Of a stretch of DNA of 50,251 nt, positions 26,853 through 35,498 are shown in pieces. Origin of the DNA: Inquilinus limosus. GTDB lineage: Bacteria; Pseudomonadota; Alphaproteobacteria; DSM-16000; Inquilinaceae. Below the pieces are notes generated by a model. It made no database searches and was not told the origin of the DNA. It saw only the letters and a list, made by a program, of their open reading frames with translations. Location of the stretch: positions 1-50,251 of the forward strand of contig NZ_NHON01000045.1 of the NCBI RefSeq assembly GCF_002195995.1, written 5' to 3'. The stretch's first letter is position 1; the number at the start of each line of letters is the position of its first letter. The position numbers were made by a program, and so were the translations under genes.

Positions 26853-27584
26853 ATGCCCGTCTCGGCCGCACGTCGCCTGGTCCGCCACGCCCGTCTGGCG
26901 CTGCTCCGGCAGACATTGGGGGATGCCACCAAGGCCGTGCTGCGCGAGCGGCTGACCTATCTCTCTCCGGTCAAGCTGCACCGGCTCGAAGCGGCGCTGC
27001 GCCGGGTCCGGGACGACAGCATCCCGGGCGACCTGATCGAGTTCGGGGTCGCGCTCGGCGGCAGCGCCATCCTCCTGGCCAAGACGGCACAGGGCGCCGG
27101 CCGCAGCTTCCACGGTTTCGACGTGTTCGGCATGATCCCGCCGCCGACCTCCGACAAGGACGACGCCCGGTCCAAGCAGCGCTATGAGACGATCGCCTCG
27201 GGCGGTTCGAAAGGCATCGGCGGCAGCGACGACTATTATGGCTATCGCCAGGACCTCTACGGCGACGTCTGCCGGTCGTTGGCCCGCCATGGCCTTGCCG
27301 TCAACGGCAGCACCATCATGCTGCACAAGGGGCTGTTCGAGGACACGGTGCCGGCGGCGCCGCTCGGGGCGGTCAGCTTCGCCCATATCGACTGCGACTG
27401 GTATGATCCGGTGCTGTACTGCCTGACCGCGGTGGCCGACCGGGTCAGCCCCAGCGGCATGATCCTGATCGACGATTATCACGACTATGCCGGCTGCCGG
27501 ACCGCGACCGACGAGTTCCTGGCGCATCGCCGCGACTTCCGCTTCGAGGATGGGGAGAACGTGCTGCTCCGCCGCATCGGCTGA
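26853..27584 (+). CDS. TylF/MycF-family sugar O-methyltransferase
   Basis: 243 aa from ATG 26853, preceded by GGAGGGATTGTCTG; an upstream in-frame ATG (26790) lacks a ribosome site. SAM-binding region GDLIEFGVALGGSAILLAK, then FHGFDVFG. HIDCDWYDPVLYCL and LIDDYHDYAGC provide the acidic metal ligands of the TylF (PF05711) family, and C-terminal GCRTATDEF matches too. TylF and MycF methylate sugar hydroxyls in macrolides; relatives in polysaccharide loci methylate sugar residues. The target here is unknown. Confidence 0.92.
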   Translation: MPVSAARRLVRHARLALLRQTLGDATKAVLRERLTYLSPVKLHRLEAALRRVRDDSIPGDLIEFGVALGGSAILLAKTAQGAGRSFHGFDVFGMIPPPTSDKDDARSKQRYETIASGGSKGIGGSDDYYGYRQDLYGDVCRSLARHGLAVNGSTIMLHKGLFEDTVPAAPLGAVSFAHIDCDWYDPVLYCLTAVADRVSPSGMILIDDYHDYAGCRTATDEFLAHRRDFRFEDGENVLLRRIG

Positions 27585-27702
27585 GCATGGCTGCCGCCGG
27601 CGGGCGGCGAACGGCATCTCGGCCATGAGATTGCCACGCCTTCCGGCTCTATTCTATATAGAACCTTCCGCGGCCGAGCATCACCAGGAAAAGCCCTTTA
27701 GC

Positions 27703-28662
27703 ATGCATGGAATGGATTATCTGAAGGATCGGCTTTCGGTCATCGACCAGTATATCAAGCCGGGCAGCAAGGTCATTTACATCGACTACCCCATGCATCT
27801 CAATGTGGGCGACATCCTGATCATGAAGGGGACCGAGGCGTTCTTCCGGGATCGGAAGTACGACGTGGTCAGCCGCTATTCGACATTCGGATTCCCGGAG
27901 AATCCGGCGCATTTCCCCAAGCTGTCCCGGGACACCACCATCATCCTGCACGGCGGGGGGAACTTCGGCGACATCTACCAGTCGCACCAGGTGCTGCGGC
28001 GGAATGTGGTCGAGCATTATCCGGACAACCGGATCGTGATCTTCCCGCAGACCCTGTTCTTCAGCGACGAGGCCGAGCTGCAGCACACCGCGGAGGTCTT
28101 CACCCGCCATCGCGACCTGCACTTCCTCGCCCGCGACCAGCGCACCTACGATACCTTCAGGCGAGCCTTCTCGAACAATGTCGAGATGTGCCCGGACATG
28201 GCGCATTTCCTGTGGGGCAGCTTCCCGGTGAAGCAGTACGGCGCGGGTCCCGTGGGGGCGAAGACGCTGTGGATGATCCGCCGCGACGTCGAGCAGTCGG
28301 ACGTCCCCGAGCAGTTCCGGGGAACGGTCGAGCATCCCGTCGACTGGGAGGATCTGTGCAACGGGCGGGACCGGTTCCTCACCCGCCTGATCGTCAAGGC
28401 CGACCGGACCAACGCCAGGCTCGGGCGCAAGACATTCCCGACCGACGCCGCCTGGTATCGCTTCACGGATGCGCTGGTCGACCGCCTGAACCGCCGGATC
28501 CTGCAGCACGACCGGATCGTCACCTCGCGCATGCACGGCCACATCCTGGGGTGCCTCCTGGGCATGAGGACGACGCTGCTCGACAACTCCTACGGCAAGA
28601 ACTCCACCTACTACCAGGCGTGGACGAACCGGGTCGAGACCTGCGACCTGGTCAAGGCCTAG
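27703..28662 (+). CDS. Polysaccharide pyruvyl transferase family protein
   Basis: 319 aa from ATG 27703; in-frame ATGs at 27625 and 27712 are alternatives. DYPMHLNVGDILIMKG near residue 28, LHGGGNFGDIY (82-92), DQRTYDTFRR, and near the end SRMHGHILGCLLG with DNSYGKNSTYY match the CsaB/ExoV/EpsO-type family (PF04230). Members move pyruvate from phosphoenolpyruvate to sugars to make acidic ketals, or have been recruited as glycosyltransferases. Here it would add negative charge to the repeat unit. It is followed by a GT2 gene after 14 bp. Confidence 0.94.
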   Translation: MHGMDYLKDRLSVIDQYIKPGSKVIYIDYPMHLNVGDILIMKGTEAFFRDRKYDVVSRYSTFGFPENPAHFPKLSRDTTIILHGGGNFGDIYQSHQVLRRNVVEHYPDNRIVIFPQTLFFSDEAELQHTAEVFTRHRDLHFLARDQRTYDTFRRAFSNNVEMCPDMAHFLWGSFPVKQYGAGPVGAKTLWMIRRDVEQSDVPEQFRGTVEHPVDWEDLCNGRDRFLTRLIVKADRTNARLGRKTFPTDAAWYRFTDALVDRLNRRILQHDRIVTSRMHGHILGCLLGMRTTLLDNSYGKNSTYYQAWTNRVETCDLVKA

Positions 28663-28676
28663 GCGGGACCCCGACG

Positions 28677-29672
28677 ATGCCGAACCCGCCCCGCCTGTCC
28701 GTCGTCATCCCCTGCTACAATGTCGAGGCCTATGTCCGGGAGGCGATCGACTCCGTCGTTCATCAATCCTCCCCGGCCGACGAGATCGTGATCGTCGACG
28801 ACGGCTCGACCGACAGCACCGGACGGCTGGTGGAGGAGCTCTACGGCCAGCTGGGCAATGTCCGCATCATCCACACCGAGAATCAGGGCCTCGGCGCGGC
28901 GCGGAACGTCGGCACCGCCGCCGCGACCGGCGACTTCATCTACTATTTCGACTCCGACGACATCCTGGCGGACGGGCTGTTCGCCGATTTCCGTGCCACG
29001 CTCGAGGCCCATCCGGACCTCGACCTGTTCTGCTTCTCCGGCCAGTCCTTCCTGGACGGGCAGAACCAGGACGGCAGCCACGCCCTGATCGATTACCGCC
29101 AGCGCACCGAGGGGCGGTTCCCGAGCGGGGAGGATCTGCTGAACTTCCAGGTGGGCCGGAAGAACTACCTGCCGACCTCATGGCTGTATATCCATCGCCG
29201 TGCCGTGTCCGACCGGCACGGCCTCGAATTCCTCTCGATCTTCCACGAGGACGAGGAGCACACGCCGCGGCTGTTCGTGCGATGCGGCCCGGCCTTCGTG
29301 CGCGACAAGGCGTATTTCCAGCGGCGGCTGCGCGCCAATTCGATCATGACCCGGCGCAAGTCGGAACGACATATCTACGGCTATTTCTGTGCCGCCAGAA
29401 CCCTGGAGGCGATGCTGCGGACGGAAGGCCTGAAGCCGGAGACCTATGGCAGCCTGCGCCGGCTGGTCGTCCGCGTGCTGACCAATGCGATGATCGCGAT
29501 CCGCACCAGCGGCCTGGCCCTGAACGACCCGGCGCTGGCCGCCTTTCCGGCCACCGTCCGCCGCTATGCCGCGGGCAGCCCGCAGCTGTTCCTGCTGACC
29601 TTCTGCTATCCGGCCTTCGTCGCGGCGAAGGCGGCCAAGGGGGCGCTGCGGTCGGCCGGGGCCATCCGCTGA
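28677..29672 (+). CDS. Glycosyltransferase family 2
   Basis: 331 aa from ATG 28677, 14 bp after the pyruvyl transferase stop. LSVVIPCYNVEAYVREAIDS, IVDDGSTDS (39-47), NQGLGAARNVG, and D92-S-D94-D form the GT-A donor site. FHEDEEHTPRLF near residue 190 provides the acidic acceptor site, resembling the EpsJ/capsular GT2 group. The C-terminal ~100 residues are helical and end with a hydrophobic stretch (LFLLTFCYPAFVAAKAAK). Sugar specificity unknown. Confidence 0.94.
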   Translation: MPNPPRLSVVIPCYNVEAYVREAIDSVVHQSSPADEIVIVDDGSTDSTGRLVEELYGQLGNVRIIHTENQGLGAARNVGTAAATGDFIYYFDSDDILADGLFADFRATLEAHPDLDLFCFSGQSFLDGQNQDGSHALIDYRQRTEGRFPSGEDLLNFQVGRKNYLPTSWLYIHRRAVSDRHGLEFLSIFHEDEEHTPRLFVRCGPAFVRDKAYFQRRLRANSIMTRRKSERHIYGYFCAARTLEAMLRTEGLKPETYGSLRRLVVRVLTNAMIAIRTSGLALNDPALAAFPATVRRYAAGSPQLFLLTFCYPAFVAAKAAKGALRSAGAIR

Positions 29673-29999
29673 GCCGGAACCGACGACCGGGGCCATAGAC
29701 GGGCAGACGGCGCCTCGCCCGACCGCGCTCCGATGAGGATCGATTTTCGATTTTTCGTGGGATCATTGTTGCGCCCCATGTGTTTAATCATTTCGGCGGC
29801 GGGGCGGCGCATCCCAGGCACCGACGTCACGGTGTCGCCACGATCATCCGTCATCCACGGGCGAATGATTTGTCGGGCGACCTGCCCTTCGAGGCGCAGC
29901 CGGCGGATGTTTTTGAACCTTTCCTAGGAATGAGTGCGGCTGGATCGCGATGAAAGATTGCCGTTATGATGCTGCATTGCACAACGTGACGAGCGCAGC
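29673..29999. other. 327-bp intergenic region with an AT-rich stretch
   Basis: Separates two plus-strand GT2 genes. A short AT-rich tract (about 29733-29775) has a CGATTTT direct repeat (CGATTTTCGATTTTT), and the region before 30000 is also less GC-rich than average, as expected for a promoter. No RNA gene or convincing ORF is visible. Confidence 0.4.
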
Positions 30000-30968
30000 A
30001 TGACGTCCCTCGACGGAAAGAAGTCATTGCCGGCGCTCGAGCCGTCGATCGCCGAGAATCGCGTGGCGCTGGTCATTCCGACGCTGAATGCCGCGAAGCA
30101 TCTCGATGTCCTGATCCCGGCCCTGCAGGCGCAGTCCTTCCAGCCCGGAACCCTGCTCGTCATCGATTCCAGCTCGACCGACGACACGGCCGAGCGCTTC
30201 ACCGCAGCCGGCGCCGAGGTGATCGTCATCCCGCGTGCCCAGTTCGACCATGGCGGCACCCGCCAGCGCGCGGTCAATCGCCTGTCGCCGCGGGTCGAGG
30301 TGGTGGTCTTCCTGACCCAGGATGCGGTGCCGGCCGACAGCGACACCATCGCCCGCATCGTCGGCACCTTCGCCGACCCCGAGCTGGGCGTCGCCTATGG
30401 CCGGCAGCTGCCGCATCACGGCGCCGGCGCGATCGAGGCCCATGCCCGGCTGTTCAACTATCCGCCGGACAGCGTCGTGCTGCGCCCGGAGGATGCCGTC
30501 AGCGCCGGGATCAAGGCGACCTTCTGCTCCAACTCCTTCGCCGCCTATCGCCGGCGGGCGCTGGAGATGGTCGGCGGCTTCCCGTCCGGCACCATCTTCG
30601 GCGAGGACGCCGCGGTGACCGGCCGCATGCTGCTGTCGGGCTGGGCCAAGGCCTATGTCGCCGAGGCGCAGGTGCACCATTCGCACAGCTACAGCATCGG
30701 CGAGGAGTTCCGCCGCTATTTCGACGTCGGCGTGATGCACGCCCGCGCCCCCTGGCTGCTGGAGCGCTTCGGCAAGGCCGGGGGCGAGGGCCGGCGCTTC
30801 GTGCGGTCGGAGCTGCGGCACCTGGCCCGGCACCAGCCGCTGCAGATCCCGTCGGCGATCCTGCGCAGCGCGGTCAAGCTGGCCGCGTATCACTGCGGCC
30901 GCCGCGAGGCCCGCATCCCGCGCCCGCTGAAGCGGCGGATCAGCCTGAACCGGCGCTACTGGGCCTGA
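30000..30968 (+). CDS. Glycosyltransferase family 2, rhamnosyltransferase-like
   Basis: 322 aa. VALVIPTLNAAKHLDVLIPAL, LVIDSSSTDDT (53-63), FDHGGTRQRA (82-91) and FLTQDAVP (104-111) are the signature of the RfbF/WbbL-type rhamnosyltransferase group, where the FxHGxTR and TQDA/D motifs are conserved. GIKATFCSNSFAAYRR, FGEDAAVTGRML and EAQVHHSHSYS further support it. Last gene of the locus in this window, separated from the previous GT2 by 327 bp, so it may have its own promoter. Together with rmlCBD it points to rhamnose or a close 6-deoxyhexose in the polymer. Confidence 0.94.
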   Translation: MTSLDGKKSLPALEPSIAENRVALVIPTLNAAKHLDVLIPALQAQSFQPGTLLVIDSSSTDDTAERFTAAGAEVIVIPRAQFDHGGTRQRAVNRLSPRVEVVVFLTQDAVPADSDTIARIVGTFADPELGVAYGRQLPHHGAGAIEAHARLFNYPPDSVVLRPEDAVSAGIKATFCSNSFAAYRRRALEMVGGFPSGTIFGEDAAVTGRMLLSGWAKAYVAEAQVHHSHSYSIGEEFRRYFDVGVMHARAPWLLERFGKAGGEGRRFVRSELRHLARHQPLQIPSAILRSAVKLAAYHCGRREARIPRPLKRRISLNRRYWA

Positions 30969-31055
30969 CGGCGAGGCCGGGACGACCGCCCCGCATCGCA
31001 CGGTGTGACGGCGGGGCCCCTTCCCGCCCGGCCCGCGATCTGCTTTAGAGGGGCG

Positions 31056-31832
31056 ATGAGCAAGCCAGCCCCCGACCAACCCTCCCGTTCCAACGCGGCG
31101 CAGATGGCGTCGCCCTCCTATCGCCTGCCGGAGCTCGACCAGGATTTCCTGCTCGGCGATTCGACGCGCGGCGTGCGCCTGATGCTGGAATACGCCAAGG
31201 CCGAGGAATCGCTGCGGGCCTGGGGCGTGCGCTCCACCATCGTGGTCTTCGGCAGCGCCCGCACCGCCGAGGACGGACCCGGCCGCCACGGCCACTGGTA
31301 CGCCCAGGCGCGTGAGTTCGGCCGCATCGCGTCCGAGCGCGGCGGAGCCCTGACCGACCATGGCGGCCTGCGCGACAACGTCATCGCCACCGGCGGCGGC
31401 CCGGGCATCATGGAGGCGGCGAATCGCGGCGCGGTCGAGGCCGGGGCCCCGACCATCGGCTACAACATCACCCTGCCGCATGAGCAGGAGCCGAACGCCT
31501 GGTCGACCCCGGCGCTGACCTTCCGCTTCCACTATTTCGCCATGCGGAAGATGCATCTGGCGATGCGGGCCAACGCGCTGGTGGTGTTCCCCGGCGGCTT
31601 CGGCACCTTCGACGAGCTGTTCGAGCTCTTGACCCTGCGCCAGACCGGCAAGTCCTCGGCCCTGCCGATCGTGCTGTTCGACCAGGCCTATTGGCGCGCC
31701 GTGATCGGCTTCGACGCGCTGGTCGAGCACGGCATGATCGACGCCCGCGACCTGGAGCTGTTCCGCTTCGCCGACAGCGCCGAGGAGATCTGGTCGATCC
31801 TGGCCGAGCAGGGGCTGAACCGGCGGTCGTGA
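31056..31832 (+). CDS. LOG-family protein (TIGR00730; nucleoside 5'-monophosphate phosphoribohydrolase)
   Basis: 258 aa from ATG 31056 (GAGGGGCG upstream). FGSAR (65-69), GGGPGIMEAANRG (113-125) and PGGFGTFDELFE (179-190) are the hallmark motifs; the PGGxGTxxE loop and the nearby Arg (MRKMH) are catalytic in LOG enzymes. The family was long annotated as lysine decarboxylase but hydrolyses nucleoside monophosphates such as cytokinin ribotides or AMP to base plus ribose-5-P. The extra ~55 N-terminal residues are common in the longer proteobacterial form. Confidence 0.93.
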   Translation: MSKPAPDQPSRSNAAQMASPSYRLPELDQDFLLGDSTRGVRLMLEYAKAEESLRAWGVRSTIVVFGSARTAEDGPGRHGHWYAQAREFGRIASERGGALTDHGGLRDNVIATGGGPGIMEAANRGAVEAGAPTIGYNITLPHEQEPNAWSTPALTFRFHYFAMRKMHLAMRANALVVFPGGFGTFDELFELLTLRQTGKSSALPIVLFDQAYWRAVIGFDALVEHGMIDARDLELFRFADSAEEIWSILAEQGLNRRS

Positions 31833-31951
31833 CCACACCGGCGCGGCCCGCGGCATTTTGCGAAATGTTTGCCCGGATATAGCGACGCTGTAAGATTGCG
31901 CGCGACAGGCCGGCGCCCGCCCGGCCGGCATAGGGAACGGGGAACAGGACA

Positions 31952-32743
31952 ATGCGGATCACTCGACGCGGCTGGCTCGGCGCGCTGCTGGCCGGCGTGC
32001 TGGGCGCGGCTGCCGGCTTCGGCGCCCCGGCGGGCGCCCAGGCGCAGGACATCACGGTGTTCGCCGCTGCCAGCCTGAAGGACGCGCTGGACGACATCAA
32101 CACCCACTGGCAGGCCGAGTTCAAGCACAAGGCCGCCATCTCCTACGCCGCCAGCTCGGCGCTGGCGAAGCAGATCGAGGCCGGGGCCCCGGCCGACGTC
32201 TTCATCTCGGCCGATCTCGACTGGATGAAGTACGTGGCCGACCGCAAGCTGATCAAGCCGGAGACGCAGTCGACCCTGCTGGGCAACCGCATCGTGCTGG
32301 TGGCGCCGAAGGAGTCGACGGTGCAGCTGACCATCGGCCCGAATTTCGAGCTGGCCAAGGCGCTGGGCGACGGCCATCTGGCCATGGCCGACGTCAAGGC
32401 GGTGCCGGCCGGCAAGTACGGCCAGGCGGCGCTGGAGAAGCTGGGCGTCTGGGATGCGGTCAAGGACAAGATCGCCCAGGCCGAGAATGTCCGCGCCACC
32501 CTGGCGCTGGTGTCGCGCGGCGAGGCCCCGCTGGGCATCGTCTACCAGACCGACGCCGCGGCCGACACGGGGGTCAGGATCGTCGGCACCTTCCCGGCCG
32601 ACAGCCACCCGCCGATCCTGTACCCGGTGGCGGTGCTGGCCAGCAGCAGCAAGCCCGAGGCCCAGGCCTTCGTCGACTACCTGAAGTCGGCTGCCGCCAA
32701 GCCCCTGTTCGAGAAGCAGGGCTTCACGGTGGTGGCGCAGTAA
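31952..32743 (+). CDS. modA: Molybdate ABC transporter, periplasmic binding protein
   Basis: 263 aa. Signal peptide residues 1-33 with a twin-arginine-like start (ITRRGWLGALLAG) and cleavage near AQAQD. DITVFAAASLKDALDDI is the classic ModA opening, with the Ser ligands for oxyanion in AASL and in YAASSALAKQIEAGAPADVF; SADLDWMKY and GIVYQTDAA follow. It captures molybdate or tungstate in the periplasm. ATATAGCGA at 31877-31885 upstream resembles one ModE-type half-site, but the other half is poor. It is separated from modB by 204 bp of hairpin-rich DNA. Confidence 0.97.
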   Translation: MRITRRGWLGALLAGVLGAAAGFGAPAGAQAQDITVFAAASLKDALDDINTHWQAEFKHKAAISYAASSALAKQIEAGAPADVFISADLDWMKYVADRKLIKPETQSTLLGNRIVLVAPKESTVQLTIGPNFELAKALGDGHLAMADVKAVPAGKYGQAALEKLGVWDAVKDKIAQAENVRATLALVSRGEAPLGIVYQTDAAADTGVRIVGTFPADSHPPILYPVAVLASSSKPEAQAFVDYLKSAAAKPLFEKQGFTVVAQ

Positions 32744-32767
32744 GCCGGGGCGCCTGGCCCGGACATG

Positions 32768-32814
32768 CCCCTTCCATCCTCCCCTCCCCTTGCGGGAGGG
32801 GAGGATGGAAGGGG
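32768..32814. repeat. Perfect 21-bp inverted repeat in the modA-modB spacer
   Basis: Left arm 32768-32788 and right arm 32794-32814 are perfect inverses over 21 bp (core CCTCCCCTCCC/GGGAGGGGAGG) with the 5-nt loop CTTGC. It starts 24 bp after the modA stop. It could reduce read-through or protect the modA mRNA 3' end, but lacks a T tract. The pyrimidine/purine strand bias resembles dispersed intergenic palindromes of alphaproteobacteria. Confidence 0.8.
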
Positions 32815-32894
32815 CCGCCGGTGCGGGGCTGCGCCTTGGGATCCGGCCTTCATCGCTTATAGTCGTCGGCGCCGGCCGTGGCGCCGGCAGCCCC

Positions 32895-32927
32895 CTCCCC
32901 CTACCCCCTCCCGCGAGGGGAGGGGGA
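32895..32927. repeat. Second, imperfect inverted repeat in the modA-modB spacer
   Basis: CTCCCCCTACCCCCTC pairs with GAGGGGAGGGGGAG with small mismatches around a CCGC loop. It has the same strand bias and CTCCCC composition as the perfect repeat 80 bp upstream, and ends about 20 bp before the modB GTG start, so it may affect modB translation or mark a repeat insertion. Confidence 0.6.
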
Positions 32928-32947
32928 GATCCGCGTGTGGAAACCTC

Positions 32948-33640
32948 GTGTTCGACTTCACCCCCGACGAGCTGACCGCGATCCTCCTCAGCCTCAAGGT
33001 CTCGCTGTGGGCCATGGTCGTCAGCCTGCCGCTGGGCGTGCTGGTGGCCCTGGCCCTGGCGCGCGGCCGGTTCTGGGGCAAGTCGATCCTGAACGGCGTG
33101 GTCCACCTGCCGCTGGTGCTGCCGCCGGTCGTCACCGGCTACATCCTGCTGCTGCTGTTCGGCAAGATGGGGCCGATCGGCTCGGTCCTGGCCCAGCTCG
33201 GCATCGTCTTCTCCTTCCGCTGGACCGGCGCCGCCCTGGCCGCCGGGGTGATGGGCTTCCCGCTGATGGTCCGCGCCATCCGCCTGTCGATCGAGTCCGT
33301 GGATCGGCGGCTGGAGGCCGCGGCCGGCACGCTGGGCGCCTCGCCGCCCTGGGTGTTCCTGACCGTCACACTGCCGCTGATCCTGCCGGGCGTGATCGCC
33401 GGCGCCATCCTGTGCTTCGCCAAGGCGATGGGCGAGTTCGGCGCCACCATCACCTTCGTCTCCAACATCCCGGGCCAGACCCAGACCCTGCCCTCGGCGA
33501 TCTACACCTTCACCCAGGTGCCGGGCGGCGACATCGGCGCGCTGCGCCTGACCCTGGTGTCGGTCGTCATCGCCATGGCCGCGCTCCTCGCCTCCGAGAT
33601 CATGGCGCGCCGGGCCGGCGTCCGGGTGCAGGCAGCGTGA
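32948..33640 (+). CDS. modB: Molybdate ABC transporter permease
   Basis: 230 aa from GTG 32948-32950 with GTGGAAACCTC upstream, matching the usual ModB length; the frame is open further upstream, but only through the repeat-bearing spacer. Five to six membrane helices. The EAA loop is AAGTLGASPPWVFLTVTLPLILPG, which docks on the ATPase, and FGKMGPIG and GEFGATITFVSNIPG are ModB signatures. Its stop overlaps the modC start as GTGA (33637-33640). Confidence 0.96.
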   Translation: MFDFTPDELTAILLSLKVSLWAMVVSLPLGVLVALALARGRFWGKSILNGVVHLPLVLPPVVTGYILLLLFGKMGPIGSVLAQLGIVFSFRWTGAALAAGVMGFPLMVRAIRLSIESVDRRLEAAAGTLGASPPWVFLTVTLPLILPGVIAGAILCFAKAMGEFGATITFVSNIPGQTQTLPSAIYTFTQVPGGDIGALRLTLVSVVIAMAALLASEIMARRAGVRVQAA

Positions 33641-34761
33641 CTCTCGAGGTCGAGATCCGCCACCGCCAGGGCGATTTCGCGCTGGACATCGCCTTCGCCA
33701 GCGAAGGTCGGCTGACCGCGCTGTTCGGCCGCTCCGGCGCCGGCAAGTCCTCGGTGATCAACGTCATCGCCGGGCTGGTGCGGCCGCAGCACGGAAGGGT
33801 TGTGGTCGATGGCCGGCCGCTGGTCGACACCGGGCGCCGCATCTTCCTGCCGCCGCATCGCCGCCGCATCGGCTACGTCTTCCAGGAGGGCCGGCTGTTC
33901 CCGCATCTGACGGTGCGGCAGAACCTGCTCTACGGCCGCTGGTTCACGCCCAAGGCCGACCGCGGCGCCGAGTTCGGCCGGGTGGTCGAGCTGCTGGGCA
34001 TCGGCGCGCTGCTGGAGCGGCGGCCGGCCGGGCTGTCGGGCGGCGAGAAGCAGCGCGTGGCGATCGGCCGGGCGCTGCTGTCCAGCCCGCGCCTGCTGCT
34101 GATGGACGAGCCGCTGGCGGCGCTGGACGAGGCGCGCAAGGCCGAGATCCTGCCCTATGTCGAGCGGCTGCGCGACGAGGCGCGGATCCCGATCATCTAT
34201 GTCAGCCACGCCATGGCCGAGGTGGCGCGGCTGGCCGCCACGCTGGTGGTGCTGGCCGAGGGCCGGGTCGCCGCCGCCGGGCCGGTGCGCGAGGTGATGG
34301 GCCGGGCCGACCTGTTCCCGCGGGCCGAGGCCGGCGCGGTGCTGGAGGCCGTGGTCGAGGACCATGACGAGCGCTGGCAGCTGACCCGGCTGCGCGTCGC
34401 CGCCGGGTTCCTGACCGTGCCGCGGGTCGAGCTGCCCGCCGGCAGCCCGGTGCGCATACGCATCCGCGCCCGCGACGTCATGCTGGCGACGCAGCCGCCC
34501 GACCATCTGAGCGCACTGAACGTGCTGCCGGCGACGGTGCTGGCGATCGCGGCGGGCGACGGGCCGACCGCCGCGATCCGGCTGGACTGCGCCGGCGACG
34601 GCCTCTTGGCCCGGCTGACCCGGCGTTCGGTCGAGGCGCTGGCGCTGGCACCGGGCCGGCCGGTGCATGCGGTGATCAAGAGCGTCGCCTTCGACAGCCA
34701 CACGGTCGGCGGCGCCCTGCGCGGCCCGGACGGCGCCGATGCGGAACTGGAAGGCGGCTGA
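33637..34761 (+). CDS. modC: Molybdate ABC transporter ATPase
   Basis: 374 aa from GTG 33637, overlapping the modB stop. Walker A GRSGAGKSS (near residue 30), Q-loop FQEGRLFPHLTV, signature LSGGEKQRVAIGRAL, Walker B LLLMDEPLAALDEA and H-loop YVSHAMAEV are intact. The C-terminal ~130 residues form the molybdate-binding TOBE/Mop domain (RIRARDVMLA, SALNVLPATV, VHAVIKSVAF), which in ModC proteins allows feedback inhibition. It powers import with ModB. Confidence 0.97.
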   Translation: MTLEVEIRHRQGDFALDIAFASEGRLTALFGRSGAGKSSVINVIAGLVRPQHGRVVVDGRPLVDTGRRIFLPPHRRRIGYVFQEGRLFPHLTVRQNLLYGRWFTPKADRGAEFGRVVELLGIGALLERRPAGLSGGEKQRVAIGRALLSSPRLLLMDEPLAALDEARKAEILPYVERLRDEARIPIIYVSHAMAEVARLAATLVVLAEGRVAAAGPVREVMGRADLFPRAEAGAVLEAVVEDHDERWQLTRLRVAAGFLTVPRVELPAGSPVRIRIRARDVMLATQPPDHLSALNVLPATVLAIAAGDGPTAAIRLDCAGDGLLARLTRRSVEALALAPGRPVHAVIKSVAFDSHTVGGALRGPDGADAELEGG

Positions 34762-34865
34762 GCGTCCATGGCCTTCGCTCACGGTTCGTGCCGGCGCCGG
34801 TGGCCGTCACAGCACGAAGCGCGGGATTCCCGGACGGGACCCGCGCTGTGCCGGATCGGGATGGG

Positions 34866-35474
34866 TCAGGAGGCCAGCTGCCGTTCCGCGGCAGGGCTCG
34901 ATCGCTGCCGGAGGATGGCGCGGGCGCTGTCCACCAGCACCAGCCACGCTCCGGCCAGGATGGTGACGTCCTTGATCACCAGCCGGCCGCCGCCGGACAG
35001 CCAGGGGAAGCCGTGCTGCGCGTCGCCCAGCGCCGGCACCCAGGCCTCGGGCGTGGTCACCAGGAAGGACAGGGTCACGAACGGGGTGGCGAAGGCGAGG
35101 GCCGCCCCGAGGAAGCCGACCCGGGCGGAGACCAGGCCCGCCAGCGTCAAGGCGCCGATCAGGATCTCGAGCGTGCCGAGCCCGCGGGAGAAGCCGTAGG
35201 TGTTGTTGGCCGCCTGCCACGCCCGGTCTTCGGGCTTCAGCTCACCCTCGCGGGTGAGGTGCGCCTTGTAGTCCTCGGGGTGCTCGTAGAAGATCGACAT
35301 CAGCGGGCTGTTGGCGACGAATGGCGTGATGCTGTCGGCCTCGTAGGGCGCGAATTTCAGGGTGCCGATCCAGAGGAAGACGATGGCGATGGCAATCCGC
35401 ATCGCGTCGATCCCGATGCGATCGGACCGGGCGCCGCCGACAAGGCTCAGCCCCCGGCGGATGATGGTGTTCAT
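34866..35474 (-). CDS. DUF417 membrane protein (YkgB/RclC-like)
   Basis: 202 aa, ATG 35472-35474 with GGGAGATCC upstream. Four membrane helices; IAIVFLWIGTLKFAPYEADSI, ITPFVANSPLMS and NTYGFSRGLGTLEILIGAL are signatures of the DUF417 family. E. coli RclC (YkgB) of this family is induced by reactive chlorine under the AraC-type regulator RclR. The gene lies 24 bp after the AhpD-like gene on the same strand, with an AraC gene divergent beyond it. The module mirrors rcl-type oxidant defence, but function here is inferred from that parallel. Confidence 0.92.
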   Translation of the reverse strand: MNTIIRRGLSLVGGARSDRIGIDAMRIAIAIVFLWIGTLKFAPYEADSITPFVANSPLMSIFYEHPEDYKAHLTREGELKPEDRAWQAANNTYGFSRGLGTLEILIGALTLAGLVSARVGFLGAALAFATPFVTLSFLVTTPEAWVPALGDAQHGFPWLSGGGRLVIKDVTILAGAWLVLVDSARAILRQRSSPAAERQLAS

Positions 35475-35498
35475 GCTGGATCTCCCTGAGTGCCCCGG

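Noticed and set aside
31877-31885. ModE-type half-site upstream of modA
   Set aside because: ATATAGCGA fits one half, but the expected inverse half at the right spacing is absent, so it is not listed as an operator.
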